Below, piece by piece: positions 11,784-21,207 of a stretch of 64,000 nucleotides of DNA. The notes beneath the pieces are model-generated. The model saw nothing but the letters and a program-made list of their open reading frames with translations. It was not told the DNA's origin and made no database searches. The position numbers and the translations under genes were made by a program. The first letter of the stretch is position 1; every line of letters begins with the position of its first letter. Origin of the DNA: Pseudidiomarina mangrovi (GTDB lineage: Bacteria; Pseudomonadota; Gammaproteobacteria; Enterobacterales; Alteromonadaceae); contig NZ_RJLC01000014.1 of assembly GCF_003999375.1 (NCBI RefSeq), forward strand, positions 18,491-82,490. The letters are read 5' to 3'.

Positions 11784-12905
11784 ATGAGCATGGATTTTCA
11801 GCAACTCGCAGCAGACATAAAACAGTGGGGTAAAGAACTTGGCTTTCAAAAAGTCGGCATCACTGATCTTGATGTGAGCGCCGAGCAAGCTGCCCTGAAA
11901 CGCTGGCTCGAGCTCGGCATGCACGGCGAAATGGATTATCTAGCGCGGCATGCTGAGCTGCGCGCTGACCCAGCCTTGCTTCACCCCGGCAGCGTGCGGG
12001 CGATTTCAGTACGCATGAATTACCTGCCCGCCGAAGCTGGTTTTGCCCGCACCCTGAAAAATCCACGCTTGGGTTATATCAGCCGCTACGCGCTGGGTCG
12101 CGACTACCACAAATTGCTGCGTAACCGCCTCAAACAGCTGGGTCAACGCATTCAACAGGCTTGTGCTGAGCTCGACTATCGGCCATTTGTTGATTCGGCG
12201 CCGATTATGGAGCGCCCGCTGGCAGTAAAAGCTGGTCTCGGCTGGACCGGCAAGCACACCTTAGTACTCGATGAACAAGGCGGATCATGGTTCTTTTTAG
12301 GCGAGCTGCTGGTTAACTTACCGTTGCCGACGGATCAACCGGTGCAGGAGAAATGCGGTAGTTGCACCGCCTGTATCACCATTTGCCCCACCCAAGCCAT
12401 TATTGAACCCTATGTGCTAGATGCGCGGCGCTGTATTTCCTATCTGACTATTGAGTTGAAAGGCGCAATTCCCGAACAATTTCGGCCGCTGCTTGGTAAT
12501 CGTATTTATGGCTGCGATGATTGCCAGCTGGTGTGCCCGTGGAACCGTTATGCCAAGCTTACCGACGAGGGTGATTTTGCTCCACGTAAAGACCTGCATG
12601 CACCCGAACTGTTGACCTTATGGCAATGGGATGAAGCACAGTTTTTGCGCCAAACTGAAGGGTCGCCGATTCGCCGCATCGGCTTTGAACGTTGGTCGCG
12701 TAATCTGGCTGTGGCGTTGGGTAATGCTACCGCTGCCGAAGATATTATCGCTGCTCTCGAACAGCGCTTGCCGAGTGCGTCTGCACTGGTGGCGGAGCAC
12801 ATTGAATGGGCACTAGCGCGCCAGCGCAGTGGCGTGGCGCAGGTTGAGAAGCAAGTGTTGCGCTTGGTACGGGCGGTGGAGCGTGGCTTACCGCGCGATG
12901 CCTAA
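11784..12905 (+). CDS. queG: Epoxyqueuosine reductase
   Basis: A 373-residue cobalamin- and iron-sulfur-dependent enzyme that makes queuosine from epoxyqueuosine in tRNA. Two 4Fe-4S motifs are visible: CGSCTACITICP and CDDCQLVCPWN. The catalytic Asp region VDSAPIMERPLAVKAGLGW is intact. An ATG two codons downstream (11790) has better spacing to AAGG and could be the real start. It is divergent from tsaE across 124 bases, the E. coli arrangement, and ends 13 bases before a convergent lipoprotein gene. Confidence 0.95.
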   Translation: MSMDFQQLAADIKQWGKELGFQKVGITDLDVSAEQAALKRWLELGMHGEMDYLARHAELRADPALLHPGSVRAISVRMNYLPAEAGFARTLKNPRLGYISRYALGRDYHKLLRNRLKQLGQRIQQACAELDYRPFVDSAPIMERPLAVKAGLGWTGKHTLVLDEQGGSWFFLGELLVNLPLPTDQPVQEKCGSCTACITICPTQAIIEPYVLDARRCISYLTIELKGAIPEQFRPLLGNRIYGCDDCQLVCPWNRYAKLTDEGDFAPRKDLHAPELLTLWQWDEAQFLRQTEGSPIRRIGFERWSRNLAVALGNATAAEDIIAALEQRLPSASALVAEHIEWALARQRSGVAQVEKQVLRLVRAVERGLPRDA

Positions 12906-12918
12906 GCGCACCAGTGCA

Positions 12919-13569
12919 CTACTTGAAACCGCGAGTAAACTGGCGGGTGATGTCAAAGTACAGATCAAACTCGCGCTGCTCATCCTCATAGGTAACGGTC
13001 ATCACGTCGTACCAACGGTCGTTGTCGCTAATCAGCGCTTGGCTGACCGGTTTAAGCCCCATGAATTCTAGGTAGCTGTATAGCTCTTGCATGTCATAGG
13101 TTGTCATGGCTGTAGCAACGGAACTGCCATCGCCGCTGCTATCAATTGACGCCAGCAACCCCCGCACTACCGAATCATGAAAGTCGGCTTGCTGGTTATT
13201 ACCCAATTCGCGATGGCACACCATGGCCAAAAAATGCCCTTGAAGATGGCCATATTGGCGCGCTAGTACTTTCTCGACGGCCACGAGGCATTCGGCAAAC
13301 TGCTGTTGCTCGAACAGTTCGATAGCATCATCCACTGAACGCTCGATATAAGGCCTATAGCTAGCAGTGCGGGTAAAGGACTCGCGCAACTTGGCAAAAT
13401 CAGCTTGGCTGTCTGCGCTTTTAATCCAGGCGATTTGCTGCTCATATTCGGCCGTGGCAGCCAGCTCACTGGCACTCGACGCTGGGTCTTGCACCGACGC
13501 ACAAGCAGCTAAAAATAGACTGACCGATAGCACTAACCAGCGTTGTATAGGGCGTAATACATTAATCAT
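12919..13569 (-). CDS. Predicted lipoprotein of unknown function
   Basis: A 216-residue protein. The chosen start gives MINVLRPIQRW, a hydrophobic stretch and the lipobox LAAC (Cys about 22), so export and lipidation are likely. Without an aspartate at +2 (ASVQ follows the Cys), outer-membrane sorting is possible. The mature part is helical and tetratricopeptide-like in feel, but I recognise no family. It overlaps the end of the PAS-GGDEF gene by 8 bases, so it is probably translated from the same message. Confidence 0.7.
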   Translation of the reverse strand: MINVLRPIQRWLVLSVSLFLAACASVQDPASSASELAATAEYEQQIAWIKSADSQADFAKLRESFTRTASYRPYIERSVDDAIELFEQQQFAECLVAVEKVLARQYGHLQGHFLAMVCHRELGNNQQADFHDSVVRGLLASIDSSGDGSSVATAMTTYDMQELYSYLEFMGLKPVSQALISDNDRWYDVMTVTYEDEQREFDLYFDITRQFTRGFK

Positions 13570-14425
13570 GGACCTGATTTCCTCCAGCTTTTTTAGCGCG
13601 GTACATGGCGCTGTCGGCGTGATGCAATAATGCTTCAGCACTATCACCATGCACCGGGTACATCGCTAAACCAATACTTGCGGGCATCGGTATTCGTTCA
13701 GATTTAACGGTAAACGGTTGGCGCAAAGCCTGCACCACTTTATCAGCGATACGGTGAACTTGGTCGCTAGTCTCTACACTATCAATCAGCAATACAAACT
13801 CGTCACCACCAAAACGCGCTACGGTATCGGTTTCACGAACCTGATGTTTTAGGCGCTCGGCAACATCAATTAATAACTGATCGCCGACTAAGTGGCCAAA
13901 CACGTCATTGACCTGCTTGAATTTATCTAAATCAATGAATAGCACAGCCAATTGTCGGGTCTCGCGGCGAACGCGACTCATCGCCATATGTAAGCGATCA
14001 CGAAACAACTGGCGATTCGGTAGCCCCGTCAACGGGTCAAAAAATGCAATACGCTGCAGTCGTTCTAGGGTTTGTTTTGTGTGTGTGACATCACGCGCTA
14101 CGGCTACCCGCACTTGATCCGTAGCCGACCATTGCGCCGACCAGAGAATATCCACCACCGAGCCATCTTTACGAATATAGCGATTCTCAAAATCAATCTT
14201 GTAATCACCGTGCATAATTTCGCTGGCAGTTTTTAATGTGCGCTCACGGTCATCGGGGTGCACCATGCTGATCATCGGCCGCCCGACCATTTCTTCTGGG
14301 CTATAACCGAAAATACGCTCACAACCAGTGCTGACATAAATAAAAATGCCCTCTTTATTGACCACACAAATGGCTTCTAAGAGCACATCTAAATACTGGC
14401 TAAGATTAAAGTTTGCTTGTTCCAT
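13562..14425 (-). CDS. PAS-GGDEF diguanylate cyclase
   Basis: A 287-residue cytoplasmic protein with one PAS domain (about 8-115) and a GGDEF domain (about 125-287). The catalytic loop GGDEF is at 206-210. An RETD inhibitory-site motif (197-200) sits exactly five residues ahead, so active c-di-GMP synthesis with product feedback is expected. No signal peptide or membrane segment is seen, so the signal is probably internal (redox, ligand or haem on PAS). It overlaps the DUF1415 stop by one base. Confidence 0.88.
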   Translation of the reverse strand: MEQANFNLSQYLDVLLEAICVVNKEGIFIYVSTGCERIFGYSPEEMVGRPMISMVHPDDRERTLKTASEIMHGDYKIDFENRYIRKDGSVVDILWSAQWSATDQVRVAVARDVTHTKQTLERLQRIAFFDPLTGLPNRQLFRDRLHMAMSRVRRETRQLAVLFIDLDKFKQVNDVFGHLVGDQLLIDVAERLKHQVRETDTVARFGGDEFVLLIDSVETSDQVHRIADKVVQALRQPFTVKSERIPMPASIGLAMYPVHGDSAEALLHHADSAMYRAKKAGGNQVHD

Positions 14426-14973
14426 TAGCTTGGCTGCGACTCCTTCACTGTCTTTAATAATTGCACAAAGAAGTCGGCTCCTTTGCGCCGCGCAAATTCA
14501 ATATTTCGAGCCACAATATCATCAGCATCATCGGCGTTTTGCATCACTCGGCTGACATCGGCTTCACGCAAAATATGCAGCACCGGGTAGGGTGCGCGAT
14601 TGGTGTAATTGGCCGGGTCATTGGCGTGGCTACCGGCAAAACAATAGTCAGGATGAAAGCTAGCCAACTGGTAAATGCCTTCGTAACCCTCTAGCGCCAA
14701 CAATTCGGTGGCCATGTCGAGCAGGTCCAAGTACTGATAAAAGTCATCGTAACCGCTTGGTACTATTAGCAGCGTGGTGGCGGTTTGCGGGTTGTCATCA
14801 AGCCACTGACACTCGGCAATGAGCTGCGCTAACACTGACGCTGTATCACTGCTATCCGCTTGCACATAACGAATACTATCGCGCTCTAATTCAGCGCGGG
14901 CAAACGGACAAATGTTGTACTTAACAATAACGCCCGCAACCCACGCTTTGGTTTGTGTGATCTCAGCAGACAT
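14425..14973 (-). CDS. DUF1415 family protein
   Basis: A 182-residue protein of the uncharacterised DUF1415 family. Recognisable segments are KYNICPFARAELE near the N-terminus, ATTLLIVPSGYDDF, and FHPDYCFAG, with conserved Cys and His that could bind metal or be catalytic. The start at 14973 (MSAEITQTK) is chosen over one 48 bases upstream, because the added residues look unrelated. TAATG overlap with the diguanylate cyclase gene suggests a three-gene unit. Function unknown. Confidence 0.8.
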   Translation of the reverse strand: MSAEITQTKAWVAGVIVKYNICPFARAELERDSIRYVQADSSDTASVLAQLIAECQWLDDNPQTATTLLIVPSGYDDFYQYLDLLDMATELLALEGYEGIYQLASFHPDYCFAGSHANDPANYTNRAPYPVLHILREADVSRVMQNADDADDIVARNIEFARRKGADFFVQLLKTVKESQPS

Positions 14974-15060
14974 GGCGGCGGTCTCAGTTATAAAAGTATG
15001 TGATAGCCAATAAACTAGCACATAGTCGGCTCAAAATAAGCATTACAACGCAAACTTCCT

Positions 15061-15089
15061 TTGTAATTTGGCGCTAAAACGAGTAGATT
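15061..15089 (+). promoter_or_regulatory. Sigma-70 promoter of the YbiT-type ABC-F gene
   Basis: TTGTAA (15061-15066), a 17-base spacer and TAGATT (15084-15089). The expected transcription start, about 15096, lies downstream of the TTG at 15088. This excludes that codon as the start and supports the GTG at 15121. Confidence 0.6.
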
Positions 15090-15120
15090 GCGCGCTCAAT
15101 TTTTGTGCGAGTATCTGTTT

Positions 15121-16716
15121 GTGATTTCTGCTTCTAATATCACCATGCAATTTGGTGCGAAACCTCTGTTTGAAAATATATCGGTCAAGTTTGGCAATGG
15201 CAATCGCTACGGTCTGATTGGCGCCAACGGTTGTGGTAAATCGACCTTTATGCGCATTCTCAGTGGCGAGCAAGAGCCGTCGGCGGGCAATATTTCGGTC
15301 GAGCCGAATATGCGCGTAGGTAAATTACGCCAAGACCAGTTTGCCTATGAGCAATACAGCGTCATTGATACGGTAATTATGGGGCACGAGCATCTGTGGC
15401 AGGTGAAAGCTGAGCGTGACCGCATATACTCCGACCCAGACATGAGCGAAGAAGACGGCATGAAAGTGGCCGATCTTGAAGTAGAATTTGCCGAGATGGA
15501 TGGTTACACCGCTGAATCGCGAGCCGGTGAATTATTAATTGGTGTGGGTATTCCAGTCGAACAACACTATGGCTTGATGGCAGCCATTGCGCCCGGCCTT
15601 AAATTGCGGGTATTACTGGCCCAGGTGTTGTTCTCTAACCCCGATATCATGTTGCTCGATGAGCCGACCAACAACTTGGACATCAATACCATTCGCTGGT
15701 TAGAAGAAGTGCTCAACAGCCGCCAGTGCACCATGATCATTATTTCTCACGACCGCCACTTCTTAAACAGTGTCTGTACGCATATGGCTGACATTGACTA
15801 CGGCGAATTGCGTGTTTACCCAGGTAACTACGATCAATATATGTTTGCTGCCACCCAAGCGCGTGAGCAGTTACTCAGCGACAACGCCAAGAAACAAGAC
15901 AAGATTGCTGAGTTGCAGAGCTTTGTGAGCCGCTTCTCGGCCAACGCCTCAAAAGCCAAGCAGGCAACGTCACGCGCTAAGCAAATTGAGAAGATTCAGC
16001 TTGCCGAAGTGAAAGCCTCAAGCCGCGTCAGCCCCTATATTCGCTTTGAGCAAGACAAAAAGCTGTATCGTTTAGCACTAGAATTAGAGGGCGTAAACAA
16101 AAGCTTTGGTGACTTAAAGGTATTGAAAAACCTCAGCGCCATTATTGAAGTAGGCGAAAAAGTGGCAATTCTCGGTGCCAACGGTATCGGTAAAACCACC
16201 CTGCTGAAGTGCCTGATGGGCGATTATCAGGTCGATAGCGGGCTGGTGAAATGGTCTGAGAACGTCAATATTGGCTACTATGCACAGGACCACGCCTACC
16301 TCTTCAAAGACCGCATCAGCGTGTTTGATTGGATGGCGCAATGGAAACAGCCATACCATGATGAGCAAGCAGTGCGTGGTGTTCTTGGCCGCATGCTGTT
16401 CTCACAAGACGATATCAAAAAGCCGGTGACCATTCTTTCTGGTGGTGAAAAAGGCCGCATGATTTTCGGTAAATTAGCGCTGCAAAAACCCAATGTGCTG
16501 GTCATGGATGAGCCGACCAACCACTTGGATATGGAATCGATTGAGGCACTCAACTTGGCGCTTGAGCATTACCAAGGCACCGTGCTCTTCGTCAGCCATG
16601 ACCGCGAGTTTGTGTCGTCGTTAGCAACCCGAATTATTGAAATTACTGAGCATGGTTTGCGTGATTTCGTCGGCACCTACGACGAATACCTCGCCGCCCA
16701 GCAGCGCGCTGGTTAA
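15121..16716 (+). CDS. ybiT: ABC-F family ATPase, YbiT type
   Basis: A 531-residue protein with two ABC domains and no membrane part; ABC-F proteins act on the ribosome. Walker A motifs are GANGCGKST and GANGIGKTT; Walker B motifs end [10 protein letters not shown] and [10 protein letters not shown]. The first signature is degenerate (APGLKLR instead of LSGGQ), the second is LSGGEKG. The degenerate first signature and the start region [13 protein letters not shown] match E. coli YbiT. A GTG start at 15121 is preferred on alignment and promoter position. Its stop codon shares the TTAA at 16713-16716 with the convergent gene. Confidence 0.9.
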   Translation: MISASNITMQFGAKPLFENISVKFGNGNRYGLIGANGCGKSTFMRILSGEQEPSAGNISVEPNMRVGKLRQDQFAYEQYSVIDTVIMGHEHLWQVKAERDRIYSDPDMSEEDGMKVADLEVEFAEMDGYTAESRAGELLIGVGIPVEQHYGLMAAIAPGLKLRVLLAQVLFSNPDIMLLDEPTNNLDINTIRWLEEVLNSRQCTMIIISHDRHFLNSVCTHMADIDYGELRVYPGNYDQYMFAATQAREQLLSDNAKKQDKIAELQSFVSRFSANASKAKQATSRAKQIEKIQLAEVKASSRVSPYIRFEQDKKLYRLALELEGVNKSFGDLKVLKNLSAIIEVGEKVAILGANGIGKTTLLKCLMGDYQVDSGLVKWSENVNIGYYAQDHAYLFKDRISVFDWMAQWKQPYHDEQAVRGVLGRMLFSQDDIKKPVTILSGGEKGRMIFGKLALQKPNVLVMDEPTNHLDMESIEALNLALEHYQGTVLFVSHDREFVSSLATRIIEITEHGLRDFVGTYDEYLAAQQRAG

Positions 16717-18488
16717 AACCAATCGCGCTGCATGCTAGCCCAACTGTCATTGAAGCTTTGTAGCTGGGGTAGTTGGGCTTCTGCCAGTGGCAGCTCCCAT
16801 TCAATTTGGTAGCGGGCAGCGTGCAATTTGCCCTGTAACCATGGGTCATCGGCGCTGCTGCTTGCGAGTGCTTGCTGAGCCATTTCTAGCCATAACCAGC
16901 CCACCACATACTGGCTCATTACATCGAGGAATATCGCTGAGTTAGCGAGAGCTTTATCAACCTCACCTTGCTGTAAGGTCTGCCCCAGTGTCAGCACTGT
17001 GTGCATAAATTTCTGCAACGATTGACCATACTGGGCGCACAACGGCTGCAACTGCGAATGCTGTTGCGCTTGTTGCAAGGTGGCTTGCATGCGCTGGAAC
17101 AACAGCTTCTGCCCACGCCCTTGATGTTGCCACAGTTTACGCCCCAATAAGTCCAGCGATTGAATGCCGTGGGTACCTTCGTGAATCGGGTTCAAACGGT
17201 TATCGCGATACAACTGCTCCACTGGATATTCGCGAATATAGCCCGCACCGCCAAGAACCTGAATGGCTAAGTCGTTGGCTTTGGGACCGTAATACGACGG
17301 ATAGGATTTTACAATGGGGGTGAGTAAATCCAATAAGATACCGGCGTCTTCATCGTGGTTGGCTTCGTGATCATCGACTAAGCGCGCCGCCAATAAACAC
17401 AGTGCAAGGCCGCCCTCCACGTAGGTCTTTTGCTGCAGCAGCATGCGTTTTACATCGGCATGCTCAACAATGGCGAGCGGTTTACTGGCTGGGTCTTTAT
17501 TGGTTGGAGCACGGCCTTGTGGCCGGTCTTTGGCGTAGGCTAATGATTCGAGGTAGCCACGATAACCAATCATGGCGGCGCCCAAACCCACGCCGATGCG
17601 GGCTTCGTTCATCATTTTGAACATATAACTCAAGCCCTGCCCGGCTTCGCCGACTAAATAGCCATGGCAGTCATCTTGCTCGCCAAAACTGAGTACCGTG
17701 GAGGTGGTGCCGCGATAGCCCATTTTGTGCAGCAGCCCGGCCAGCTGCACGTCGTTACGCGCCGCCAGCGAGCCATCCTCATGCAGCCGGAACTTCGGCA
17801 CAATAAACATAGAAATACCCTTCACCCCAATCGGCGCACCCTCAATACGCGCCAGCACCAAATGCACGATGTTCTCGGTGAGATCTTGATCGCCACCGGA
17901 GATATACATTTTTTGGCCTTTAATGCGGTAGTTGCCATCACGGTGTTTGATGGCTTTGGTGGTGAGATCACCGAGCGACGAGCCAACGTCAGGTTCGGTC
18001 AGCGCCATGGTGCCGGCAAAGCGGCCATCCAGCATAGCGGGAAGATACAGCTGTTGCTGCGCGGAGGAGCCAAAGGCGCGGATCACGTTGGCGGCAGCAC
18101 TGGTCAAAAATGGGTAGGCCGCGCTGGCGGGGTTGGCCGCCATAAAGTAGGCATTGCAAGCCATATGAACCAGCGCAGGCAACTGCATACCGCCGTGTTC
18201 ATAGTCTTGCCGTGCTGATAGCAGCCCAGTGTCGGCAAACTGCTGCCAAGCGACTTTCAGCGCTGCAATGGTGGTCACTGTGCTGCCGTCGAACTGCGGC
18301 TCGTGGGCATCGGCTTGCTGAAAATGTGGCAGAAAATAATCTTCTGCAACCCCTTTAGCGGTCGCTAAAATCTGCGCGAAACTCTCCCGATCATAATCGC
18401 TATAGCGTGGGTATTGGCTAAGTTGCTCAGCACCAAACACCTGATACAACAAAAATTCAAGGTCGCGCTCGGCAACTAGTCGTGACAT
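16713..18488 (-). CDS. Acyl-CoA dehydrogenase
   Basis: A 591-residue flavoprotein expected to oxidise acyl-CoA to enoyl-CoA. Features include the FAD-contacting [15 protein letters not shown] segment, [11 protein letters not shown], and [31 protein letters not shown] spacing in which the Glu of HEGTHGIQ is the predicted catalytic base. At about 590 residues it belongs to the long bacterial class with an extra C-terminal helical domain. Substrate chain length cannot be told. The gene stands alone and ends within the stop codon of the convergent ABC-F gene. Confidence 0.88.
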   Translation of the reverse strand: MSRLVAERDLEFLLYQVFGAEQLSQYPRYSDYDRESFAQILATAKGVAEDYFLPHFQQADAHEPQFDGSTVTTIAALKVAWQQFADTGLLSARQDYEHGGMQLPALVHMACNAYFMAANPASAAYPFLTSAAANVIRAFGSSAQQQLYLPAMLDGRFAGTMALTEPDVGSSLGDLTTKAIKHRDGNYRIKGQKMYISGGDQDLTENIVHLVLARIEGAPIGVKGISMFIVPKFRLHEDGSLAARNDVQLAGLLHKMGYRGTTSTVLSFGEQDDCHGYLVGEAGQGLSYMFKMMNEARIGVGLGAAMIGYRGYLESLAYAKDRPQGRAPTNKDPASKPLAIVEHADVKRMLLQQKTYVEGGLALCLLAARLVDDHEANHDEDAGILLDLLTPIVKSYPSYYGPKANDLAIQVLGGAGYIREYPVEQLYRDNRLNPIHEGTHGIQSLDLLGRKLWQHQGRGQKLLFQRMQATLQQAQQHSQLQPLCAQYGQSLQKFMHTVLTLGQTLQQGEVDKALANSAIFLDVMSQYVVGWLWLEMAQQALASSSADDPWLQGKLHAARYQIEWELPLAEAQLPQLQSFNDSWASMQRDWF

Positions 18489-18505
18489 GGTTAATTCCTT
18501 ATGTG

Positions 18506-19036
18506 TTATGGCCGCTGGCTAAGCCGGCCGCTGACTACATCAAATTGATACTGAATAGCTTCTGTTAAGGGCTCACTGCTGCTGGAACGCGCGGAACCGT
18601 CATAGTCCAACTCTGCAGTACTGGCAAACTCGAGGGTGTGCCCTTGCCAACCCTGCAGCTCAAAATCACCTGGGTAGGGGTTGAGCTCATGCAGCGCCTG
18701 ATACACGCCTTGCTCGAGCAACAGGCGTAAATCAATAATTTCCAGCAGCGGGTGCCCTTCGCCAACAGAGATCACCGCCAAATACTGATAATCGCTATTG
18801 GCCGCTAACTCGGCAATAAACTGAAAACCGGCCAAATCACTACCGAGCATGCGATTACCGCCATCACCCCCGACCACGTACCAGTGACTGCTGCGATCGG
18901 CCAAATTGATCACTAACAGCTCAGCGCTATCGCCCACTTTGGCGGTAATCACGTCATAGCCTTGATTGGTGGCATGGCTACTGCCACTAATAACTAGCCA
19001 CAAGGCCGCACATAACACAACACAACGGGTCAACAT
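18506..19036 (-). CDS. Exported protein of unknown function
   Basis: A 176-residue protein with a clear signal peptide (MLTRCVVLCAALWLVISGSS, cleavage near SHA). The mature part is acidic and beta-rich. It has no domain I recognise and no conserved Cys. The start at 19036 is chosen because the 20 upstream codons overlap the threonine aldolase gene and are not signal-like. Even so, it overlaps that gene by 7 bases, so the two are probably cotranscribed. A short C-terminal serine run (SARSSSSE) is notable. Confidence 0.65.
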   Translation of the reverse strand: MLTRCVVLCAALWLVISGSSHATNQGYDVITAKVGDSAELLVINLADRSSHWYVVGGDGGNRMLGSDLAGFQFIAELAANSDYQYLAVISVGEGHPLLEIIDLRLLLEQGVYQALHELNPYPGDFELQGWQGHTLEFASTAELDYDGSARSSSSEPLTEAIQYQFDVVSGRLSQRP

Positions 19037-20175
19037 GATGATTCTCCTTGCAGGTTCAGCGCAGGCGCTAAACACTGCTGCAGATGGTGCGCCCAAAACT
19101 GCGGCGCATGCGCCATAGTGGCGGTACCAATGGTGATCTCACAACAACTGCAATCGCGCTGCTGTGATCGTGACGGCGGTAACAGCAGAATACCGTGCTG
19201 CTCGGCATAATCGACGACCAATGCCAACAATTGCTGCGGCGGAATAGGAATATGCAGATGAAACATTGCCGCTTGGGGTGGCATTGGGTTGATCACCAGC
19301 TGGCTGATATCACTGAGTGCTACTGCCAGTCGCTGAGCATAAGCCACCGCCGTGGTCATACTACCCAGATAGAACTGCAACCCTTGTTGCGCTGCTAGCA
19401 CCAGCGGATACACACTGGCGAGATTACCACCAGCGCGGCGCGCCCAAATCTTCGCCGTGGCAATGAAATCGGCATCAGCGGCCAAAATGGCACCACTAAT
19501 ACCGCCTAAATCTTTATACAAACTAACGTACACGCTATCTGCTAAGGCGGCAATATCGGCTAAACTGCGCTGGTAAAAGCCCGGGCACTGCCACAACCGT
19601 GCGCCATCGATATGCACGGCGATACCCTGTTGTTTGGCCCATTGCGCTTGTTGGCACAGATCCTCCCACGGCGGCAATTGGCCACCTATTTCGCGCGCCG
19701 GTAATTCCACCACCAGCGCCGCAATAGTCGCGACTTGTGCCGCCGACAGTGCGGTTAAATCGGCGCTCAGAATAGGTCGATCGGCCGCACCTACCCGCTG
19801 CGCTGTTAAACCCCACAAGTGCTCCATACCCTGTTGTTCATGCAGCAATAAATGCGAGGTGGCATGCAACGCCACCCCGGTTTGCTGGCGGGCATCGGCA
19901 TGAATGCGCAGCGCTAACGGCTGCGCTAAAGTACCGCTGGGTAAAAATAACGCTGCCGGTTTGCCTAACAACGCGGCGATATCGTCTTCCAGATCGTTGA
20001 TCAGCGCACCGCTGCCGTACACATCAGCGTGGCTATAGTGTTCGGCTTGCTGAGCCAGTTGTTTGAGAGTTTCGGCCATACTGCGCCAAGGGTGCCGAAA
20101 CATGCAGCTACTCGCCTGTTGCTGCGCCTGCTGGTAGCGAGCTAATAACTCCTGGTAGGCACTGTGCTCAAACAT
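19030..20175 (-). CDS. Threonine aldolase-like PLP enzyme
   Basis: A 381-residue fold-type I PLP protein of the beta-eliminating lyase/threonine aldolase family, which splits L-threonine or allo-threonine to glycine and acetaldehyde. Supporting motifs are DVYGSGALINDLED at the N-terminus, AVHIDGARLW with the cofactor Asp and Arg, and VYVSLYKDLGG with the Schiff-base lysine. It is about 40 residues longer than E. coli LtaE (333), so a related beta-hydroxyamino acid may be the substrate. TAATG overlap links it to the 98-residue protein upstream. Confidence 0.82.
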   Translation of the reverse strand: MFEHSAYQELLARYQQAQQQASSCMFRHPWRSMAETLKQLAQQAEHYSHADVYGSGALINDLEDDIAALLGKPAALFLPSGTLAQPLALRIHADARQQTGVALHATSHLLLHEQQGMEHLWGLTAQRVGAADRPILSADLTALSAAQVATIAALVVELPAREIGGQLPPWEDLCQQAQWAKQQGIAVHIDGARLWQCPGFYQRSLADIAALADSVYVSLYKDLGGISGAILAADADFIATAKIWARRAGGNLASVYPLVLAAQQGLQFYLGSMTTAVAYAQRLAVALSDISQLVINPMPPQAAMFHLHIPIPPQQLLALVVDYAEQHGILLLPPSRSQQRDCSCCEITIGTATMAHAPQFWAHHLQQCLAPALNLQGESSC

Positions 20176-20471
20176 TAGTCGGCCAAATCGCAGCTTGATG
20201 ACTTAAATTCAAGGTCAGGACTTGGACCAACCCAACCACGCGGCATAGTGCTTTTTTTACGCTCAAACTGGACGATGCAGGTTTCGGCATAACGCACCGT
20301 GTAATCATCCATCGAGATACTGTTGAGCATATCGCCAACCTCACGGTGTTGGTTGATAAAGTCAATCATCACCTCTAAATCGCGGCGATTTTGCGCATAC
20401 GGCGGCAATGCGGCTTGGGCGACGGCTATGGTTGCCAAAATTGAGCTCATCATGACCAGTTTGTAACGCAT
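20175..20471 (-). CDS. Small exported protein of unknown function
   Basis: A 98-residue protein with a signal peptide (MRYKLVMMSSILATIAVAQA, cleavage after AQA) and two cysteines in the mature part (CIVQ and the near-terminal SSCDLAD) that could form a disulfide in the periplasm. I do not recognise a family. Its stop overlaps the start of the threonine aldolase-like gene by one base. It follows a small membrane-protein gene by 21 bases. Confidence 0.6.
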   Translation of the reverse strand: MRYKLVMMSSILATIAVAQAALPPYAQNRRDLEVMIDFINQHREVGDMLNSISMDDYTVRYAETCIVQFERKKSTMPRGWVGPSPDLEFKSSSCDLAD

Positions 20472-20492
20472 GGGGCGCGCTCCTGTATTGGG

Positions 20493-20921
20493 TTAGTCTG
20501 ACGCAACGCTAGTGGATGGCTGTTGACGCTGCCATGAATAGAGGTACAACGCCACTTGCCCAATCACAGTCACGGCGAAGGCTCGACCAAAAAACTCGTT
20601 ATCGATGAACAACATAATAATGGCAACTACCACAGCTATTGGCATCAACGTAGACCAGTTATGACGCTGATAACGACGCGTCAATACAATAACCGGAGCG
20701 CCCAACAACAGCCATCCGATGGCTGATATTGCTGCATAAAATATAAAAAAATAGGGTAGAAACAACAGCCAACCGCCGATTAAATCAGCGAGATCATGGT
20801 TCCAGCTCGACACTAAAAAATAGATCAACAAATAGCCGAACCACAGTAACGCGCCCCGGCCGATGGCACCGACCACTGCAACCAATGTTGTACCGCGATC
20901 GTTCGCATCAGTGTCAGTCAT
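20493..20921 (-). CDS. Small integral membrane protein of unknown function
   Basis: A 142-residue protein with four likely transmembrane segments (about 24-40, 47-76, 91-106 and 113-127) and a short polar tail. A conserved family is not recognised. It starts within the yheV stop codon (ATGA overlap), so it is translated from the yheV message. Predicted topology has both ends in the cytoplasm. Confidence 0.6.
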   Translation of the reverse strand: MTDTDANDRGTTLVAVVGAIGRGALLWFGYLLIYFLVSSWNHDLADLIGGWLLFLPYFFIFYAAISAIGWLLLGAPVIVLTRRYQRHNWSTLMPIAVVVAIIMLFIDNEFFGRAFAVTVIGQVALYLYSWQRQQPSTSVASD

Positions 20922-21127
20922 GGCTTGAAAATACCAATGATGTTGCTGGCGCTGGGTACCGCCTCTGCGGCCTCGGCAGGTTTGCCATCGCGGCCTTCAA
21001 AATGGTGACCGCAGGCCACGCAGAGCACCTGCTCATCGCTGCCGCTAACAGTTAATTGCAAGGTATCCGTGGCTTTGCAGGCTGGGCAAGTAGCGCCAGC
21101 GATAAAGCGTTTACGTGGTTTACTCAT
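20918..21127 (-). CDS. yheV: YheV-family zinc-ribbon protein
   Basis: A 69-residue protein beginning MSKPRKRFIAGATCPAC and ending NIIGIFKP, matching E. coli YheV at both ends. Two CxxC knuckles (CPAC and CVAC) should bind one zinc. Function is unknown. The start is the ATG at 21127; an in-frame GTG six bases upstream lies inside its GAGGTG Shine-Dalgarno and is rejected. It is divergent from yheS, the E. coli neighbour. Confidence 0.88.
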   Translation of the reverse strand: MSKPRKRFIAGATCPACKATDTLQLTVSGSDEQVLCVACGHHFEGRDGKPAEAAEAVPSASNIIGIFKP

Positions 21128-21145
21128 ATTCACCTCAAGTGGCTT

Positions 21146-21174
21146 CGTGTATGATTGTGGCAGATTTTCAGCAA
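21146..21174 (-). promoter_or_regulatory. Possible promoter of the yheV operon
   Basis: On the minus strand, TTGCTG (21169-21174), a 17-base spacer and TACACG (21146-21151), about 20 bases before the yheV ATG. The -10 is a poor match, so this is tentative. No equally good promoter for yheS is visible in this 80-base gap. Confidence 0.35.
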
Positions 21175-21207
21175 AAGTGTAGCCGCATACGGCAGTTAGG
21201 AACGGAT

